The notes under the pieces: generated by a model
What the model saw: only the letters and a program-made list of their open reading frames with translations
The model's database searches: none
What the model was told of the DNA's origin: nothing
Position numbers and translations under genes: made by a program
NCBI RefSeq assembly: GCF_004217045.1
Contig: NZ_SGXM01000004.1
Span: 124,001-188,000 of the forward strand
Source of the DNA: Cupriavidus agavae
GTDB taxonomy: Bacteria; Pseudomonadota; Gammaproteobacteria; Burkholderiales; Burkholderiaceae
DNA length: 64,000 bases
Reading direction: 5' to 3'
Part shown: positions 24,427-32,894 of the stretch, piece by piece
Numbering within the stretch: position 1 is the stretch's first letter
Layout of the letters: each line of letters opens with the position of its first letter

Positions 24427-24807
24427 CTAGCCTTCGCCGCGCAGCTTCAGGGCATTCTCGATGCAGTGGATGATATCGGTGTCCTGGAACGGCTTGTTGA
24501 GGAAGCACGCGGCGCCGGCGTTGCGCGCCCGCTGCTCGTAGCCCTCGTGGGCGAAGGCGGTCATGAAGATCACCGGCATCTGGTGGCCGGCTTCGCGCAG
24601 TGCCTCGCACAGCGCGAAGCCGTTCATGACCGGCATCTGCACATCGGTGATCACCAGGTCGATGCCGCCGATCGTTGCGGACTGCAGCAGTTCGGGCCCG
24701 CCGCCATACAACTCCACCGACATGTCGAGGGAGCGCACCAGTCGTCCCATGGCATGCCTGACTGAAGCGTCGTCGTCGACAATGGCAATCACGGGGGTGG
24801 CATTCAC
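24427..24807 (-). CDS. Single-domain response regulator (CheY-like receiver)
   Basis: 126 aa from a GTG at 24807, preceded by AAGGAT at suitable spacing; the frame also extends to a TTG at 24840. Receiver fold only: acidic pair in IAIVDDDAS, phospho-acceptor Asp55 in LVITDVQMP, and the conserved Thr (FMTAF) and Lys (FLNKPF). There is no output domain. The sequence resembles FixJ-type receivers, so it may act as a phosphate sink or as a competitor for a FixJ-family kinase serving the two full-length regulators in this window. Two ATACC-type palindromes (24890-24902 and 25012-25023) lie upstream. Confidence 0.85.
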   Translation of the reverse strand: MNATPVIAIVDDDASVRHAMGRLVRSLDMSVELYGGGPELLQSATIGGIDLVITDVQMPVMNGFALCEALREAGHQMPVIFMTAFAHEGYEQRARNAGAACFLNKPFQDTDIIHCIENALKLRGEG

Positions 24808-25011
24808 ACGAAATCCTTGAATAGTCTTGGGCGCCGACAAGGGTCAACGCTTGCTCACAGCATAATCGCGCCGGGCCGTGGCCCATATCATACGGTGGTA
24901 TTGCCGGCGGTCCGCCGACACCCGCCGAACGTGCCACGGACCACGTCCGCGCGAAAAACTGCACAAGGATAGGCGCTCCGGACCAACTCCGCCACGGATC
25001 GGAGCGAATTC

Positions 25012-25023
25012 ATACCATGGTAT
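25012..25023. promoter_or_regulatory. Perfect 12-bp palindrome ATACCATGGTAT
   Basis: Fully self-complementary. It is about 205 bp upstream of the single-receiver gene and just beyond the porin stop codon. The core resembles the ACCATGGT-centred palindromes bound by StyR/TodT-type FixJ-family regulators. Confidence 0.45.
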
Positions 25024-25050
25024 TAGTTCCCGATGAAGCGTGCCCCGCAC

Positions 25051-26148
25051 CTAGAAGTAGTGCCGCATCCCAAGCGCGAACGTCTGCGGATCCGCGCCGG
25101 CGCTGACGCCCAGCTCGTTGATCGCGAAGTCGTAGACCGCATTGCGCTGGTTGTTGATGCGGCTGTAGAACGCGAACAGCGCGGTGCGCTTTGACAACGG
25201 GTAGTCGTAGCCGACCGTGATCTGCGTGGCACCGGTCTGGGAGCCGCTGCGGAAGAAGCCCACGGTGTCGGTGGAGGAACCGGTGCCGTTGGACGCCAGC
25301 CCGAAGCCCAGCCGCACGCTGCCCGGACCGAGTTTCTGCACCAGCGACGCATAGTAGGCATTGCGTTGCAGGTCGCCGGTGTCGGTGCGGTAGTGCAGGT
25401 GCTCGTAGACGGCCGAGATGCGGGTGCCGGCAAACAACTGGTACGCGATGCCGACCTTGAGCGCATCGTCATTGCGGCCGGCGGCCTGGTAGTGCTGGTG
25501 GATCTCGTAGGCCACGGTGGCGTTCAGCGGACCCTTGTCGTAGACCAGCGCCGCCGAGTACAGCGCCGGATTGCGCGGGACGGTGGTCTTTTCCTCGGGC
25601 AGTCCCCAGCCCAGCCAGAGACTGGCGCCGCCAAACTGCGGCGAGCGGTACTGCACGATGTTCTTCTGGCGGCGGTCGAAGGAACTGGTGTCCTGCACAT
25701 TGTCCGAGCTGGAAGTGGAGCCGTTGCCGATCAGTGCCATGTACCCCGCCGTGGTGGGGTAGTACGGATCGTAGGCCATCGTGGACTCGGTATAGGGCGT
25801 ATGCCAGTGCCCCATGAAGAACAGGCCATAGTCGCCCTGCAGCCCGATACGCGAGTTGCGCGTGGCAATGCCGCCCTGGCCGTTGTCGATCGACAGGTTG
25901 CTCTCGATCTGCCAGAGCGCCTTCAGCGAGCCGCCCAGCTCTTCCTCGCCGCGCAGGCCCCATACCGAACGGTAGTTGGTCTGGCGCACGACGCTGCCCA
26001 GCGAGGTGCCATCGGTCGCCGTGCTCGCACGCGAGTACTCGATGGCGGTGTTGAGGCGGCCGTAGAGCGTGACGGTGCCGGCGAGGGCGGGGGCGGGGAG
26101 CGCTGACAGAGCCGCCAGCAGCAGGGGCAGCCGTTCAATGCGCCGCAT
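25051..26148 (-). CDS. Outer-membrane general porin (OmpC-like, Burkholderiales type)
   Basis: 365 aa. Signal peptide (MRRIERLPLLLAALSALPAP, cleavage after ALA). The mature start GTVTLYGRLNTAIEYSR and the C-terminal GMRHYF (terminal aromatic) are diagnostic for 16-stranded beta-proteobacterial porins. The loop-3-like acidic segment and YGLRGEEELGGSLKALWQIES-type strand (here VWGLRGEEELGG) are also present. Its ATG lies 14 bp inside the XapX gene, so it is the distal gene of that operon. It may provide the outer-membrane entry for the cluster's substrate. Confidence 0.93.
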   Translation of the reverse strand: MRRIERLPLLLAALSALPAPALAGTVTLYGRLNTAIEYSRASTATDGTSLGSVVRQTNYRSVWGLRGEEELGGSLKALWQIESNLSIDNGQGGIATRNSRIGLQGDYGLFFMGHWHTPYTESTMAYDPYYPTTAGYMALIGNGSTSSSDNVQDTSSFDRRQKNIVQYRSPQFGGASLWLGWGLPEEKTTVPRNPALYSAALVYDKGPLNATVAYEIHQHYQAAGRNDDALKVGIAYQLFAGTRISAVYEHLHYRTDTGDLQRNAYYASLVQKLGPGSVRLGFGLASNGTGSSTDTVGFFRSGSQTGATQITVGYDYPLSKRTALFAFYSRINNQRNAVYDFAINELGVSAGADPQTFALGMRHYF

Positions 26149-26410
26149 CGCCGTCCTTCTTCTCGTTGGCGGCTACCAGCGGCCCCGGCGTACCGGTGAT
26201 CTTCGGCACGCATTCGGCGTGGAACCACGCGGCGGTGACCGGCTCGCCGGCGATCATGCGCTTGATCGGCGGCACGACCTGCTCGCCGATCAGCATGCCG
26301 AGCAGGCCCAGCAGCGCCACGGCGGGCGGGGCCGGCGAGCGGACCTGCATCAGGGCGTAGATGATGCCGACCAGCACGCCGGCGCCAAGGGATACGAGGT
26401 AGATCTTCAT
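26135..26410 (-). CDS. XapX-domain (DUF1427) small membrane protein
   Basis: 91 aa from ATG 26410. It starts MKIYLVSLGAGVLVGIIYAL and has two TM segments with the XapX signature (PPAVALLGLLGMLIGEQ). The extra C-terminal 35 residues are soluble and include AWFHAECVPKITG. The function of XapX proteins is unknown. They recur beside isochorismatase-like hydrolases and DoxX genes, exactly as in this operon. It overlaps the porin start by 14 bp. Confidence 0.8.
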   Translation of the reverse strand: MKIYLVSLGAGVLVGIIYALMQVRSPAPPAVALLGLLGMLIGEQVVPPIKRMIAGEPVTAAWFHAECVPKITGTPGPLVAANEKKDGDAAH

Positions 26411-26436
26411 GATGTGTCTCGATACAGGGTTGGAGG

Positions 26437-28050
26437 TCAGCGCGCGCCAGGCGGCAGGCCCACGCCAAGCAGGTGGCGCACGCGCGGCGGTTCGGTGCCG
26501 ACATGGAAGCCGGCCACGCCGCGCTGCAGATCCGCATCGGCATTCGGCACGCGGCGGTGCTGGCGCATGTGCTCGGCCCAGGATTCCACGAGGAACCATT
26601 CGGTCAGCAGCTCGGGGTTGGCCGGGTCTTCCATGACGCCCCAGTTGAACGCGCCGTCGCGCAGCCGCTCCTCGGACAGCCCGTGCACGGCGCGCAGGAA
26701 GTCGTCGCGGCTGGCGGCCGGGATGCAGTACTCGATCAGGATCATGACCGGGCCGCGATCGTGCGCGATCTCGTCGGCCATTTCGGGCTCGGCCCAGTGG
26801 CGCGCCGGCGCAAGATCTTCCTCGCCACGCGGCAGGCGGATGCGGTGCAGCAGCAGGGCGGCCACCACCAGCCCGATGCCGGCGATCAGCAGCGCGTGAG
26901 GCGTGCCCAGGGCCTGGGCGACAAAGCCCCACAGCAGGCTCCCGCCCGCCAGCGCACCGTTGAAGACCATCTGGTAGACGGCCAGCGCACGGCCCCGCAC
27001 CCAGTTCGGCAGGATGGCCTGGGCGGCGCCGCCGAGCGTGGTCAGCGCCATGATCCAGGCCGCGCCGAGCACCAGCAGCAGCGGCAGCGCGAGCCAGACC
27101 GGCGGGGCGAAGGACAGGCCCGCCATCACGGCGGCCGTGGCGATGGCCGAGGCCAGCACCACGCCGTCGCTGTCGAGCTTCTTCTGCAGCGACGGCATGG
27201 TCAGCGCGCCCAGGATGGCGCCCGCGCCCACCGCGCCGAGCAGCACGCCGTACAGGCCGGCGCCACCATGCAGCAGTTGCTTGGCCACCAGCGGCAGCAG
27301 GGCCCAGACGCTGCTGCCGAATGCGAAATGCACCGCCGCGCGCAGCAGCACGATATGGAGCTTGCTGTGGGCGCGCGTGAAGCGCAGGCCCGCGCGGAAC
27401 GCGCTGAAGAAGTGTTCGCGCAGCGGATCGGTGGGTTGTTGCGGCCGCTTCCACCAGATCAGCGCACCGATCACGAAGATGTAGCTGACGAGGTCGGCGC
27501 CGTAGGTAGCGGCGGCGCCGAAGCCGGCCAGCAGCAGGCCACCGGTGGCGGGACCGATGGCCCGCGCGATGTTGACGCCGAGCGCGTTGAGCGCCACGGC
27601 CTGGCGCAGCGTGCTCGGCGGTACCAGCTCCGGCACGATCGACTGCCAGGTCGGCCCCATCATCGCGGCGCCGATGCCGCCGACGAAGGCCAGCCCGATC
27701 AGCAACTCGATGGTCAGGCCCTGTTGCCATGACAGCAGCGCCAGCGTGCCGCTGACGGCGGCCAGCAGGAACTGGATCACGATCAGGAAGCGCCGGCGGT
27801 CGAGGATGTCGGACAGCACGCCGGCGGGGATGGCCAGCAGGAACACCGGCAGCGTCGCGGCGGCCTGGATCGTGGCCACGGCGGCGGGCGACGTCGACAG
27901 GTCGGTGGCCAGCCATGCGCTGGCCACGTCGCGCATGAAGCTGCCGACGTTGCCGAGCACCGTGGCCACCCACAGCACGGCAAAGGTGGGCTGCGCCAGC
28001 GGCGCGAACGAGCCGGCGGGCTTGGCGGCGGATGCGGTGGCCTGCGTCAT
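26437..28050 (-). CDS. MFS transporter (MFS_3/EntS-like) fused to a C-terminal ABM-type domain
   Basis: 537 aa; start ATG overlaps the DoxX stop as ATGA. Residues 1-410 form a 12-TM MFS with FAVLWVATVLGNVGSFMRDV and DILDRRRFLIVIQF. From about 435 a soluble ferredoxin-like domain (MILIEYCIPAASRDDFLRAV, then WGVMEDPANPELLTEWFLVE) resembles antibiotic biosynthesis monooxygenase (ABM) domains. This fusion is a recurrent variant of the family. The ABM part may bind or chemically handle the transported compound. The location in the hydrolase/porin cluster suggests transport of its substrate. Confidence 0.85.
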   Translation of the reverse strand: MTQATASAAKPAGSFAPLAQPTFAVLWVATVLGNVGSFMRDVASAWLATDLSTSPAAVATIQAAATLPVFLLAIPAGVLSDILDRRRFLIVIQFLLAAVSGTLALLSWQQGLTIELLIGLAFVGGIGAAMMGPTWQSIVPELVPPSTLRQAVALNALGVNIARAIGPATGGLLLAGFGAAATYGADLVSYIFVIGALIWWKRPQQPTDPLREHFFSAFRAGLRFTRAHSKLHIVLLRAAVHFAFGSSVWALLPLVAKQLLHGGAGLYGVLLGAVGAGAILGALTMPSLQKKLDSDGVVLASAIATAAVMAGLSFAPPVWLALPLLLVLGAAWIMALTTLGGAAQAILPNWVRGRALAVYQMVFNGALAGGSLLWGFVAQALGTPHALLIAGIGLVVAALLLHRIRLPRGEEDLAPARHWAEPEMADEIAHDRGPVMILIEYCIPAASRDDFLRAVHGLSEERLRDGAFNWGVMEDPANPELLTEWFLVESWAEHMRQHRRVPNADADLQRGVAGFHVGTEPPRVRHLLGVGLPPGAR

Positions 28051-28481
28051 GCGCGGCCCCGCTGGTTCAGGTCATGCCAGGCCACCAGGATGAAGCCGCC
28101 GACCAGGCCCAGATGCTCGAAGAACGCGTTGGCCATCATGAATTGCGCCTCGGGCGGGGCGTCCCAGAAGCGGTTGGCCAGGAACATGGCGCCCAGCGTG
28201 AAGGCGGCCAGCGCCAGCGCGCCGAGCCAGCGGAACACGCCGAGCAGGATCATGGCCGGTGCGGCCAGTTCGAGCGCGATCGTGGCGGCGGCCAGCGGCA
28301 CGGCCGGCGACAGCCCGAAATGCTGCATCTCGGCGACCGCGCCGGAGAAATCGAACAGCTTGACGAGCCCGCCTTGCAGGTATGCCGCGCAGAGCAGCAG
28401 CAGGGCGAGCCAGTGGAGCCAGCGGGGGAGGCGGGTCGTGCCGGAGCCGGCTGCCGCCAGGGGGGATGAGGAGGGATGCAT
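28047..28481 (-). CDS. DoxX-family membrane protein
   Basis: 144 aa from ATG 28481; the frame is open upstream into the REP-like repeat, which is non-coding. Four TM helices; typical DoxX segments are GGLVKLFDFSGAVAEMQHFGL and a C-terminal FMMANAFFEHLGLVGGFILV. DoxX proteins are small quinone-interacting or redox-linked membrane proteins of mostly unknown role. Its stop overlaps the MFS start (ATGA). It lies about 200 bp beyond the amidohydrolase gene, with the inverted repeat in between. Confidence 0.85.
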   Translation of the reverse strand: MHPSSSPLAAAGSGTTRLPRWLHWLALLLLCAAYLQGGLVKLFDFSGAVAEMQHFGLSPAVPLAAATIALELAAPAMILLGVFRWLGALALAAFTLGAMFLANRFWDAPPEAQFMMANAFFEHLGLVGGFILVAWHDLNQRGRA

Positions 28482-28528
28482 GGCGAGTCTCCGGGGGAAT
28501 CGGGAATGCGGAATACGGGGGGTTGCCT

Positions 28529-28656
28529 GCTCCCCTCTCCCGCATGGCGGGAGAGGGGCTGGGGGTGAGGGCATGGCGGTGCAATCTGCCTGCGTCGCGT
28601 CTTGAGAGGCTGGCCCTCACCCCCAACCCCTCTCCCACGTTGGGGGAGAGGGGAGC
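28529..28656. repeat. Pair of inverted REP-like GC-rich palindromic elements
   Basis: Unit 1 (28529-28571) is a hairpin with GCTCCCCTCTCCC and GGGAGAGGGGC arms followed by GGGGGTGAGGGC. Unit 2 (28613-28656) is the same element in inverted orientation, beginning GCCCTCACCCCC and ending GGGAGAGGGGAGC. The pair forms a larger imperfect palindrome like a BIME, between two genes of one operon. Such elements are widespread in beta- and gamma-proteobacteria and can attenuate distal expression. Confidence 0.8.
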
Positions 28657-28678
28657 AATACAGCGGAGTGGTGACGTA

Positions 28679-30622
28679 TCAGAACGCCCAGCAAGAACAT
28701 CCCAGCGCGCCCCAGAACGTGCTTTCGTCCGAGGTCGGGGCGCTGGTGGTCCAGGCCTTGGCATGGGCGTGGCCGTGTACGCCGCACGAGCTGGCGCAGC
28801 CGCAGGCCGTGTTCATCGCCAGCTTGGTCTGGGCCGTGGGACGCGGCTGGTACTTGCTGCCGTGACGCGCCGGCGACCAGTCGGGCATGGCCGGCGGAAT
28901 CTGGGGCGAGAGCTTGTCGAACTCGTTGTCGCCATAGACCACCTTGCCGCCGAGCACGGTCATCACCGAGGTGATGTCCTGGATATCGTCGCCCGGCACG
29001 GCGAAGTAGTCGGCCGAGAGCACGGCCAGGTCGGCCAGCTGGCCGGGCTTGATCTGGCCTTTCTTGCCTTCCTCGGACGAGAACCAGGTGTTGGCCTCGG
29101 TCCACAGGCGCAGCGCGGTCTCGCGGTCGAGCAGGTTGGCCTGCGGGTACATCGCCATGCCGCCCACGGTCTTGCCGGTGGTCAGCCAGTACAGCGAAAC
29201 CCACGGGTTGTACGACGCCACGCGCGTGGCGTCGGTACCGGCGCCTACCTTCACGCCCTTTTCCAGCATCTTCTTGATCGGCGGCGTGGCTTCGGCGGCC
29301 TTGGCGCCGTAGCGCTCGACGAAATACTCGCCCTGGTAGGCCATGCGGTGCTGCACCGCGATACCGCCGCCCAGTGCGGCGATCCGGTCGATATTGCGGT
29401 CGGTGATCGTCTCGGCGTGGTCGAAGAACCAGTTCAGGCCGTTGAACGGCACGTCCTTGGCCACCTTCTCGTAGACATCCAGCGCACGCGAGATGGTCTC
29501 GTCATAGGTGGCGTGCAGGCGCCACGGCCAGCGCTTCTCGGCCAGCAGGCGGATCACCGGCTCCAGGTCGCCTTCCATCGACGGCGGCATGTCCGGGCGC
29601 TCGACGCGGAAATCCTCGAAGTCGGCGGCCGTGTAGACCAGCATTTCGCCCGCGCCGTTGTGGCGGTACAGGTCATCGCCCTGGCCCGGCTTGACCGTGG
29701 ACGTCCAGGTCTTGAAGTCGGCCAGTTCTTCCTTGGGCTTCTGCGTGAACAGGTTGTAGGCCAGGCGCACCGTGAGCTGGCCGTCGCGGTGCAGCTCCTC
29801 GATGATGTTGTAGTCCTCGGGGTAGTTCTGGTAGCCGCCGCCTGCGTCGATCACGCCGGTCACGCCAAGCCGGTTCACCTCGCGCATGAAGTGGCGCGTC
29901 GAGTTCTTCTGGTACTCGGCCGGCAGCTTCGGGCCCTTGGCCAGCGTGGCGTAGAGGATGGTCGCGTTCGGCTTGGCCAGCAGCAGGCCGGTGGGGTTGC
30001 CGGCCTTGTCGCGGATGATCTCGCCGCCCGGCGGGTTCGGCGTGTCCTTGTTGTAGCCCACGGCGCGCAGCGCGGCGCCGTTCAGGATGGCGCGGTCGTA
30101 CAGGTGCAGGATGAACACGGGCGTATCGGGCGCCACGGCGTTCAGTTCCTCGATGGTCGGCAGGCGCTTCTCGGCGAACTGGTGCTCGGTGAAGCCGCCC
30201 ACCACGCGCACCCACTGGGGCGCCGGGGTGCGGGCGACCTGGTCCTTCAGCATGCGCATGGCGTCGGCCAGCGAGCGCACGCCGTCCCAACGCAGTTCCA
30301 TGTTGTAGTTCAGGCCACCGCGGATGATGTGCATGTGGCTGTCGATCAGCCCGGGAATGGCCCGCCGGCCGTTCAGGTCCACGATCTTCGTCGTCGCTGC
30401 CGCGAGCTTCATGACCTCGTCGCGCGTGCCCACGCTGACGAAACGGCCATCCTGGATGGCTACGGCGTCGGCCTGCGGGTTGGACTTGTCAAGGGTGGTG
30501 AACTTGCCGTTGACGAGGATGAGGTCGGGGGTCGGGGTCGGTGACATTGCAAAAAGCTCCGAAGAGGCTGCCGCGCCCAGGGCGGCAGCCGAGGCAATGA
30601 ATTGCCGGCGGGATACAGACAT
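28679..30622 (-). CDS. Exported amidohydrolase (YtcJ/amidohydrolase-3 type) with Cys/His-rich tail
   Basis: 647 aa. Tat-type signal MSVSRRQFIASAAALGAAAS. The metallo-dependent hydrolase barrel has the metal motif GLIDSHMHI, later His in RLHATYDE and FFDHAETI, and a C-terminal Asp in VGAGTDATR. This order fits the YtcJ-like amidohydrolase_3 group; substrates of this group are mostly unknown amides or imides. The last 45 residues are unusual: CGCASSCGVHGHAHAKA (from about 607) and a terminal GCSCWAF, a possible metal-binding extension. It is third in the leftward cluster, 12 bp after the alpha/beta hydrolase. Confidence 0.85.
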   Translation of the reverse strand: MSVSRRQFIASAAALGAAASSELFAMSPTPTPDLILVNGKFTTLDKSNPQADAVAIQDGRFVSVGTRDEVMKLAAATTKIVDLNGRRAIPGLIDSHMHIIRGGLNYNMELRWDGVRSLADAMRMLKDQVARTPAPQWVRVVGGFTEHQFAEKRLPTIEELNAVAPDTPVFILHLYDRAILNGAALRAVGYNKDTPNPPGGEIIRDKAGNPTGLLLAKPNATILYATLAKGPKLPAEYQKNSTRHFMREVNRLGVTGVIDAGGGYQNYPEDYNIIEELHRDGQLTVRLAYNLFTQKPKEELADFKTWTSTVKPGQGDDLYRHNGAGEMLVYTAADFEDFRVERPDMPPSMEGDLEPVIRLLAEKRWPWRLHATYDETISRALDVYEKVAKDVPFNGLNWFFDHAETITDRNIDRIAALGGGIAVQHRMAYQGEYFVERYGAKAAEATPPIKKMLEKGVKVGAGTDATRVASYNPWVSLYWLTTGKTVGGMAMYPQANLLDRETALRLWTEANTWFSSEEGKKGQIKPGQLADLAVLSADYFAVPGDDIQDITSVMTVLGGKVVYGDNEFDKLSPQIPPAMPDWSPARHGSKYQPRPTAQTKLAMNTACGCASSCGVHGHAHAKAWTTSAPTSDESTFWGALGCSCWAF

Positions 30623-30634
30623 GAAGCGTGGACC

Positions 30635-31639
30635 TTAGCTGTTGATGAAGGCCAGCAGGTCGGCGTTGACCTGGTCGGCGTGGGTCACGCACATGCCGTG
30701 CGGGGCGCCCGGGTAGATCTTCAGCGTGGCGTTCTTGACGATCTTGGCCGACAGCTTGCCAGCGTTGTCGATCGGCACGATCTGGTCGTCATCGCCATGC
30801 AGCACCAGCGTGGGCACGTCGATCTTCTTGAGGTCCTCGGTGTAGTCCACTTCCGAGAACTCCTTGACGCACAGGTACTGGCCCAGGATGCCGCCGGCCA
30901 TGCCCTGCGCCCAGAAGGCGTCGATGGTGCCCTGCGAAACCTTGGCATTCGGACGGTTGAAGCCGAAGAACGGCATCGCCAGGTCCTTGTAGAACTGCGA
31001 CCGGTTATCGGCCACGCCCTTGCGGATGCCGTCGAACACTTCCAGCGGCAGGCCGTTCGGGTAGGCGGCGCTCTTGGCCATGGTCGGCGGCACGGCGCCG
31101 ATCAGCACGGCCTTGGCCACGCGCTTCGTGCCGTGGCGGCCGATGTAGTGCGACACCTCGCCGCCGCCGGTGGAGTGGCCCACGAGCACGGCTTCCTTGA
31201 TGTCGAGCGTGTCGAGCACGGCGGCCAGGTCATCGGCATAGGTATCCATGTCGTTGCCGCGGGCCGGCTGGTCCGAGCGGCCATGGCCGCGGCGGTCATG
31301 GGCGATCACGCGGAAGCCCTTCTGCACCAGGAACAGCATCTGGGCGTCCCACGCATCGGCGTCGAGCGGCCAGCCGTGCGAGAACACGACCGGGCGGCCA
31401 CTGCCCCAGTCCTTGTAAAAGATGCGCGTACCGTCTTTGGTGGTGATGTAGCTCATGTCTTTCGATCCTGAGGAGAGATGGGAAGAGGCGCCTTTCTTCG
31501 TGGCCGCGTCGGCCATGGCAGGGGCGCCCAGCGTGACCGCGGTCACGGCGGCAGCGCCGACCGTCCCCGCACCCGACAACAGCACCTTGCGCCGTGACGA
31601 CGAGTGTCCGGCGGCTTGTGTCTCGTTCTGCTTGCTCAT
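30635..31639 (-). CDS. Exported alpha/beta hydrolase (non-heme chloroperoxidase/arylesterase-like)
   Basis: 334 aa from ATG 31639. The first 60 residues add a Tat-like signal ([19 protein letters not shown]) to a core that begins like the usual cytosolic family ([18 protein letters not shown]). Catalytic triad: Ser in GHSTGGGE, Asp in HGDDDQIVP and His in YPGAPHGMC. The oxyanion loop is [12 protein letters not shown]. Members hydrolyse esters and show perhydrolase/haloperoxidase activity in vitro. It is the second gene of the cluster, 49 bp after the YcaC-like gene, and is followed by another exported hydrolase. Confidence 0.88.
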   Translation of the reverse strand: MSKQNETQAAGHSSSRRKVLLSGAGTVGAAAVTAVTLGAPAMADAATKKGASSHLSSGSKDMSYITTKDGTRIFYKDWGSGRPVVFSHGWPLDADAWDAQMLFLVQKGFRVIAHDRRGHGRSDQPARGNDMDTYADDLAAVLDTLDIKEAVLVGHSTGGGEVSHYIGRHGTKRVAKAVLIGAVPPTMAKSAAYPNGLPLEVFDGIRKGVADNRSQFYKDLAMPFFGFNRPNAKVSQGTIDAFWAQGMAGGILGQYLCVKEFSEVDYTEDLKKIDVPTLVLHGDDDQIVPIDNAGKLSAKIVKNATLKIYPGAPHGMCVTHADQVNADLLAFINS

Positions 31640-31688
31640 TAAAGGATATGGACGAATGAAAGTCTGGTGAAAGTGATGGCCGGGCGTT

Positions 31689-32375
31689 TCAGCGGGCGGC
31701 GACGGGGGCCACCGACTCGTGCGGCGTGGCGGTACGCTGCCCGGCCTTGTGCACCATCGTGTAGGCGTAGTCCACGCCCATGCCATAGGCGCCCGAGTGC
31801 TCCTTGACCAGCTTCATCACGGCGTCGTAGGTGTCGCGGTGGGCCCAGTCGCGCTGCCACTCCAGCAGCACCTGCTGCCAGGTCACGGGCACCACGCCGG
31901 CCTGCACCATGCGCTGCATGGCGTAGTCGTGGGCTTCCTTGGTGGTGCCGCCGGAGGCGTCGGCCACCATGTAGATCTCGTAGTCGCCTTCGAGCATGGC
32001 GCACAGCGCGAACGTGGTATTGCAGACTTCGGTCCACAGCCCGGCCACGACCACTTTCTTGCGGCCGTTCGCGGCCAGCGCGTCGCGTACCTTCTGGTCG
32101 TCCCACGAGTTCATCGAGGTGCGCTCCAGCGTCTTCTGGCCCGGGAACACGTCGAGGATCTCCGGGAAGGTGTAGCCCGAGAACGAATCGCTCTCCACCG
32201 TGGTGATCGTGGTCGGCACGTTGAAGATCTTCGCGGCCTTGGCCAGGCCGACCACGTTGTTCTTCAGCGTCTGGCGGTCCATCGACTGCACGCCGAAGGC
32301 CATCTGCGGCTGTTGGTCGATGATGATCAGCTGGCTGTTCTGCGGCGTCAGCACTTCGAGCTTCGGGTTGGACAT
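31689..32375 (-). CDS. Isochorismatase-like hydrolase, YcaC group
   Basis: 228 aa. Asp in IIIDQQPQM and the nucleophile Cys in [10 protein letters not shown] belong to the Asp-Lys-Cys cysteine-hydrolase triad. [11 protein letters not shown] and [15 protein letters not shown] are typical of the YcaC subgroup, whose substrate is unknown. The C-terminus is extended by about 20 residues relative to YcaC. It is the promoter-proximal gene of a leftward cluster that continues through alpha/beta hydrolase, amidohydrolase, DoxX, MFS-ABM, XapX and porin. It is divergent from a FixJ-type regulator that is the obvious candidate activator. Confidence 0.9.
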   Translation of the reverse strand: MSNPKLEVLTPQNSQLIIIDQQPQMAFGVQSMDRQTLKNNVVGLAKAAKIFNVPTTITTVESDSFSGYTFPEILDVFPGQKTLERTSMNSWDDQKVRDALAANGRKKVVVAGLWTEVCNTTFALCAMLEGDYEIYMVADASGGTTKEAHDYAMQRMVQAGVVPVTWQQVLLEWQRDWAHRDTYDAVMKLVKEHSGAYGMGVDYAYTMVHKAGQRTATPHESVAPVAAR

Positions 32376-32894
32376 GATGTTGCTCCTTGATACGAAGGTT
32401 GGGGGCGACGTGCGGCGGTACGGCGATGGCCGGCCCTCCGCACGGGTCGGATCGCACAGGGGACATCCCCGGGGGTGGTGCGATGCAACCCGACGTAAAG
32501 CCTAGATGGCCGGCGCGCAGGGGGCCATTGGCCGATCGTATTAGCCGGCGCGGCCTCGGTGTTACCGATGCGCCGCAACGCGCTTCCGGCCATACCGATG
32601 GCGTAGCGGCGGGCAACACCCGGTTGGCAGCCTGCGCAGGGTAGGGCTACGCGCGCGGGCGCGCCATAGACACTTCGTATGGGTTGGACACCGCGGTGCG
32701 AGGGGGGGGCGGCGGCGGAATGCGGCGGGCCGGCGCCGTGCCGGAGGGCGCCGGCCTCACACATTGGTATAGGTGGCAGCCCGGCGCGCGGTGTGTTGAA
32801 ATGCGGGCTTCCAGGGGAAGTGCGCCGGGCCGCGGGGTCATGGCCACTGGCATCAGGCCGCCCCACCACCCAGCGAAACGGAGAGAAGAGCGTG
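32376..32894. promoter_or_regulatory. Divergent regulatory region between YcaC-like hydrolase and FixJ-type regulator (519 bp)
   Basis: There is no supported ORF or RNA gene here. It should carry both promoters. Two ATACC-type sequences stand out: CATACCGATGGCGTAG at 32591-32606, and ACATTGGTATAGG at 32761-32773. The second reads ATACCAATGT on the minus strand, close to the ATACCATGGTAT palindrome at 25012-25023. No convincing sigma70 pair was found. Confidence 0.4.

Noticed and set aside
24427..24840. TTG at 24840 as the start of the single-receiver gene
   Set aside because: The GTG at 24807 has a ribosome-binding site at the right distance and gives the usual receiver length.
28529..28656. 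CRISPR-like or IS-end interpretation of the GC-rich repeats
   Set aside because: There are only two copies in inverted orientation, no spacers, no target-site duplication and no transposase. A REP/BIME-like element fits better.
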